Below, one piece after another: positions 33,849-37,203 of a stretch of DNA of 37,203 nt (position 1 is the stretch's first letter; every line of letters starts with the position of its first letter). The stretch spans positions 1 to 37,203 of IMG/VR virus record IMGVR_UViG_3300042445_002511; one strand, written 5' to 3'. The stretch comes from a virus. A model generated the notes under the pieces. The model was not told the DNA's origin. It saw only the letters and a list, made by a program, of their open reading frames with translations, and did no database searches. Made by a program: the position numbers and the translations under genes.

Positions 33849-33856
33849 TATAAATA
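33849..33856 (-). promoter_or_regulatory. TATTTATA motif before the 100-residue gene, upstream of a hairpin
   Basis: The coding strand reads CCATATTTATACAGGACC, ending 38 bases before the ATG. A transcript starting here would begin in or near the terminator hairpin and might lose one arm of it. Confidence 0.42.
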
Positions 33857-33879
33857 TGGGTAAATTCTAGAATAATGCC

Positions 33880-35901
33880 CTAGAATGTACCTCCATCTAT
33901 AAGATTTGATGCTACCATTATACTTCCACTATATTGAATCAAATCACCAGATTGTGAAGGAGAAATATATGCTAAAGTTTTAGCAGCTGACATATAAGTA
34001 AATTGAATTAATCCAGCTGATGAACCATCATATATTCCTAATGAACCTGATAAATAAGGAGCACTTATATTTCCTGTAGATGAAATTGTTCCTGATACAA
34101 TTAAGTTTTGGAATAATGTATTAACATATGATGCTGTAGCAGCATTAAGAGCATAAGATGCACTTGTTGCTTGTAAAGCATATGATGATGTTAATGCTTC
34201 AGCGGCGTATGATGCTGTTCCTAACAATGAGCCTGTTACTCCATTAGTGATATTTAATGAACCACTGATTATAACATTTTGGTTGAGAATATTAACATAA
34301 GACGCACTTGTAGCATTTAAAGCATATGAAGCTGTTGTGGCATTAAAAGCATATGACGCACTTAAAGCATAAGATGAACTTAAAGCTTGGGCAGCATAAG
34401 ATGCAGTTCCTAATAATGAACCTGTTACACCATTAGTAATATTTAATGAACCAGTAATTGTAACATTTTGGTTAAGAATATTAACATATGATGCACTTGT
34501 AGCATTTAAAGCGTAAGATGCACTTGTTGCGTTTAAAGCATATGATGATGTTGTAGCATTTAAAGCATATGAGGCGGTAGTTGCATCTAAGGCGTATGAT
34601 GCACTTGTTGCATTTAAAGCATATGATGCTGAAGTAGCATAATCAGCGTATGATGAAGTTCCTATTAATGAACCTGTAATACCTGCTGATGCAATTAAAC
34701 TACCTGTAATTTGAGTATTTGAGTTTATAGATACTAAAGTACCTGTATCTGTAATATTAGTATCAACTACTGTATTATTACCTGTACCTTTAATAACTCG
34801 GTTTAAAGAAGGAAATACTTCACTACCTTTAGAACCTGAAGGACCAGTTAAAATACCAGCTGATTTTCCTGTTTCTTCTACTGTCATCCAGTAATCATTA
34901 TTACCGTTCCATTCAAAAGATGCTGTAGAATTTGATCCAGTATCATAAACCATAATACCAGCGTAAGGAGCTGTAGGTGAATCTGCATTTAATATAATAA
35001 ATGAGTCACCAATAATTACTGCTGATCCTGTTACTGTTTTAGTATAACCGAATGAAGCTGTTCCAAGAACTACTAAGTTCTGATTTACTAAAATATTAGA
35101 AGCAGTAATATTTAATCCATCTGCTATAGTTAAAGCAAATCCTGCTGTTGAAGCATATGATGCACTTGTTGCATTTAAAGCATATGATGATGTTGTAGCA
35201 TTTAAAGCATATGAAGCTGTTGTAGCATTAAAAGAATAAGATGCACTTAATGCATAAGATGAACTTAAAGCTTGAGCAGCGTAAGATGATGTGCCTAATA
35301 ATGAAGCAGTAATACCATTTGTAACACCTAATGAACCAGTAATAGATACTATACCAGTATTAAGAATTTTAAAGAAATTAGAACTACCACTAACTACTTG
35401 AAATGTAGTAGGTCCAACATCTACTGATGCTGTGACTGATCCTGAATCAATTTGATTTAAGTTTAAACCTACAACACTTGAAGCTGATATATTTGTTAAG
35501 CCACTACCATTACCTTGAAATGATCCACTAAATGAACCTGAAGCTGTAATATTAGGTAATGTAGAACCACTTAAGTTACCAGCTAAGTTCATTGTAGTAT
35601 TACCCGCTGAACTTAATATATATAAGGTATTGTTTCCTACAGCATAAAATGGAGTACCATCTAATACATTACCGTAAGAAGCTGAAAGAATTGTTGGTAC
35701 TGTTGATCCTTGATAAATTTTAGAAGCTGGTTTATAAACACCAGTTAAACCACTATCAGCTTGTGATGGTGAACCGTATAATATAAAAGGACCACTTAAG
35801 TCACCAATTGAACCTGAAGCAACAAGTATTTCAGCGTTTTGGGTAGTTACGTCCTTTACATTATTTATACTCCCTCTTCTATTTTTTATTATTTGAGCCA
35901 T
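33880..35901 (-). CDS. fibre protein with ASYALNAT beta repeats, 673 residues
   Basis: This is a probable trimeric fibre without a collagen-like tract. It opens MAQIIKNRRGSINNVKDVTT, a fibre-base-like segment. A beta domain with ISASSVVGLNLNQIDSGSV follows, then long runs of [10 protein letters not shown]-type repeats (about 200-255, 420-475 and 515-590). Between them is a domain with SAVIIGDSFIILNADSPTAP (about 290-350), also seen in the 1374-residue fibre. It ends in a small beta domain with AGLIQFTYMSAAKTLAYI. Such repeats are common in fibres of aquatic phages. The spacing to the previous gene is 27 bases, holding an ATATTTATA box; a terminator follows it. Confidence 0.8.
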   Translation of the reverse strand: MAQIIKNRRGSINNVKDVTTQNAEILVASGSIGDLSGPFILYGSPSQADSGLTGVYKPASKIYQGSTVPTILSASYGNVLDGTPFYAVGNNTLYILSSAGNTTMNLAGNLSGSTLPNITASGSFSGSFQGNGSGLTNISASSVVGLNLNQIDSGSVTASVDVGPTTFQVVSGSSNFFKILNTGIVSITGSLGVTNGITASLLGTSSYAAQALSSSYALSASYSFNATTASYALNATTSSYALNATSASYASTAGFALTIADGLNITASNILVNQNLVVLGTASFGYTKTVTGSAVIIGDSFIILNADSPTAPYAGIMVYDTGSNSTASFEWNGNNDYWMTVEETGKSAGILTGPSGSKGSEVFPSLNRVIKGTGNNTVVDTNITDTGTLVSINSNTQITGSLIASAGITGSLIGTSSYADYATSASYALNATSASYALDATTASYALNATTSSYALNATSASYALNATSASYVNILNQNVTITGSLNITNGVTGSLLGTASYAAQALSSSYALSASYAFNATTASYALNATSASYVNILNQNVIISGSLNITNGVTGSLLGTASYAAEALTSSYALQATSASYALNAATASYVNTLFQNLIVSGTISSTGNISAPYLSGSLGIYDGSSAGLIQFTYMSAAKTLAYISPSQSGDLIQYSGSIMVASNLIDGGTF
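34110..35300 (-). repeat. ASYALNAT-type coding repeats in the 673-residue fibre
   Basis: Short, imperfect repeats encode [18 protein letters not shown] units of 7-8 residues, clustered at about 34130-34650 and 35150-35300. They would give a regular beta-stack with small side chains inside. Confidence 0.8.
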
Positions 35902-35920
35902 TTTTTGATATTATGTTTGT

Positions 35921-35928
35921 TATAAATA
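35921..35928 (-). promoter_or_regulatory. TATTTATA motif before the 673-residue fibre gene
   Basis: The coding strand reads TTAATATTTATAACAAAC in the 27-base gap, ending 19 bases before the ATG. Confidence 0.5.
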
Positions 35929-36183
35929 TTAAAAGAATCCTCCTAAGTCTATCACATTGTTAGACCCGGTATCTCCAAAAGATCCTAAATTTTGTATTGT
36001 TAATTTTGCTTTTTCTACTTCAGCATTAATTAAAGTTTGTACTATATTCATAGTACCTGATATTATAAGCGCGGAACCTGAGATGTTAGTTTGTGTTAGA
36101 GTAGTAGTACCACGTACTGCTAAACTACCAGTGATATCTAACGATCCTGTTGTATTAATATTTTTAAATCTTATTCTTGACAT
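35929..36183 (-). CDS. small beta-repeat virion protein, 84 residues
   Basis: The protein reads MSRIRFKNINTTGSLDITG and goes on with SLAVRGTTTL and SGSALIISGTMNIV-type strands, the same beta-repeat style as the large fibres, ending NNVIDLGGFF. It overlaps the stop of the gp15-like gene by one base (TAATG), so it is translationally coupled. It may be a connector at the collar or fibre base. No enzyme or membrane motif is seen. Confidence 0.65.
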   Translation of the reverse strand: MSRIRFKNINTTGSLDITGSLAVRGTTTLTQTNISGSALIISGTMNIVQTLINAEVEKAKLTIQNLGSFGDTGSNNVIDLGGFF

Positions 36184-37203
36184 TATGCTACTATGAATTT
36201 ACCGTTTCCTATTACTTCATCTCCAGAATCTAAAGGTAATGAAAAATTAGCTAAATGATTATCTACTGTTAATACTACATTACTTCCACTATTAACTACA
36301 GATATAATAGATTGTGGTTCTAAATATAAACCATTTGTATAGAAGTTAAATTTCATCACTCCTGTATCTGTAATATTAGGTGGTACTGATGCTGTGTTAA
36401 AGTTATTTATTGTCGCCACTGAAGTTCCATTTACTGTTCCATCAGGATATGTTGAAGTATAAGAACCAGTAACAGTATTTGCTTTTACTACTGTGTTTAA
36501 AGCTAAATAATTAAATATAGCTAAATCTATAGTTGATGTGTTTCCATCAAATGAAGCTAATGATACTTGATCTAAGAATCTTACATTTGACGATAATATA
36601 GGAGCATTAGATTTGACCATGGCGTCGTTTGATGTTGTTTCTAAATTTATAATAATTTTACTTTTACTTGAAAATTTCTTAATTGAATTAAGATCTTTTT
36701 GTAATACTTCTGGAACTATATGTCCCTGTACTTTAATATTAAATGTACTTCTAACTAATCTTTCAGCATTATTTTGTAATTCTGTTACTGTATTAAACGA
36801 ATCAATACGAGTTTGGAATTGGAAATGCTCTGGGTTTCCCCAATATGAATCTGAAGCGTATTCAATTGCTTCTACTATTTTATTTAATTGCGCTACATAG
36901 TAAGTAAATACTACACAACTATAATTTAATGTTACATAATCTGGTACTACTGAAGCATAATATGTTTCTGTAGGTATTCTATTTGTTAATACTGCAAAAT
37001 TACTGTATGCATTATTAGGTGAATATCTTTTTTGAGTGACACTAACATTATGAGGATTATTAGCATCTAATTTATTAGCCACAGTACGATTTTTTTCTAT
37101 ACTGTCTCTTTTAAACATAATAAGCGGAGCCATAATAGCACCGTTTACATCTCTATAGTAACCATCCTTTTGATATGATTTCCATTTTTCAGGTGAACCA
37201 TAT
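36183..37203 (-). CDS. gp15-like tail terminator (sheath-capping) protein, N-terminus outside the window
   Basis: An ATG at 37133 gives 316 residues, but the frame stays open for 23 more codons to the edge, ending in coding-like sequence (GSPEKWKSYQKDGYYRDVNG). The real start is therefore probably outside. The core APLIMFKRDSIEKNR, then PDYVTLNYSCVVFTYYVAQLNKIVEAIEYA, resembles T4 gp15 (its VDFSYNAPF and IYELSIFTRYEDDMFQIVEQ). Gp15 caps the tail tube and sheath and joins the tail to the head. The C-terminal part (about 240-316) has FYTNGLYLEPQSIISVV, a small beta domain often attached to virion proteins. The next gene overlaps its stop by one base. The assignment is by pattern and gene order. 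Confidence 0.62.
   Translation of the reverse strand, partial: YGSPEKWKSYQKDGYYRDVNGAIMAPLIMFKRDSIEKNRTVANKLDANNPHNVSVTQKRYSPNNAYSNFAVLTNRIPTETYYASVVPDYVTLNYSCVVFTYYVAQLNKIVEAIEYASDSYWGNPEHFQFQTRIDSFNTVTELQNNAERLVRSTFNIKVQGHIVPEVLQKDLNSIKKFSSKSKIIINLETTSNDAMVKSNAPILSSNVRFLDQVSLASFDGNTSTIDLAIFNYLALNTVVKANTVTGSYTSTYPDGTVNGTSVATINNFNTASVPPNITDTGVMKFNFYTNGLYLEPQSIISVVNSGSNVVLTVDNHLANFSLPLDSGDEVIGNGKFIVA

Noticed and set aside
8152-35928. TATAAATA read on the plus strand as T4-type late promoters
   Set aside because: In that direction they would drive antisense transcription into the preceding genes in all 11 cases. The sense reading (TATTTATA before gene starts) is more economical, though unproven.

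Overview
The window is 37.2 kb of AT-rich DNA from a contractile-tailed bacteriophage (myovirus) related at a distance to the T4 group. Every convincing gene is on the minus strand, so the reading order runs from high to low coordinates. The T4-type landmarks are a tail-terminator-like protein (gp15 type, N-terminus outside the window), a tail sheath (gp18 type), a tail tube (gp19 type), a gp26/tail-chaperone-type protein, a tape measure, and baseplate/hub proteins including a small LysM/gp53-type protein. The host cannot be read directly. Almost no gene has a Shine-Dalgarno sequence, and the leaders are A-rich; this is the initiation style of Bacteroidota, so an aquatic Bacteroidota host is my best guess. 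It is an inference.

Layout in order of transcription: (1) 37203-36183, gp15-like terminator running off the edge. (2) 36183-14409, a cassette of about 22 kb of fibre and adhesin genes: small beta-repeat proteins, a 673-residue fibre rich in ASYALNAT repeats, three very long fibres (1374, 903 and 1483 residues) with long collagen-like Gly-X-Ser tracts and YadA-head-like repeats, three consecutive lectin-fold (LamG/ConA-like) proteins, two glycosyltransferases, a one-helix membrane protein and small virion-type proteins. (3) 14386-8166, the tail shaft: coiled-coil protein, sheath, tube, chaperone gene with an unrecognised out-of-frame extension, and tape measure. (4) 8129-1882, baseplate and hub, where the hub carries a C-terminal GH19 muralytic domain. 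(5) 1833-1, a divergent, small family-A DNA polymerase, an unknown protein, and the first 31 codons of another gene.

How the genes fit together: the tape measure sets tail length, and the chaperone and its frameshifted form would load the tape measure for tube assembly. The tube and sheath polymerise on the baseplate, and the hub with its GH19 domain pierces the cell wall. The fibre cassette supplies host recognition. One fibre ends in an S74 self-cleaving chaperone. The two glycosyltransferases lie among Ser/Thr-rich collagen-like fibres and may decorate them.

Main points to check: a hidden coding stretch of about 95 codons after a T7 slippery run at the end of the chaperone gene (a +1 or -2 shift); an ATATTTATA motif before 11 genes, which is the reverse complement of the T4 late-promoter core; four hairpin/T-run terminators; proline-free collagen-like tracts totalling roughly 1,500 residues with glycosyltransferases nearby; and mosaic identical repeats linking the fibre genes. 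No intergenic gap exceeds about 110 bases, and I saw no tRNA, CRISPR, integrase or insertion sequence.
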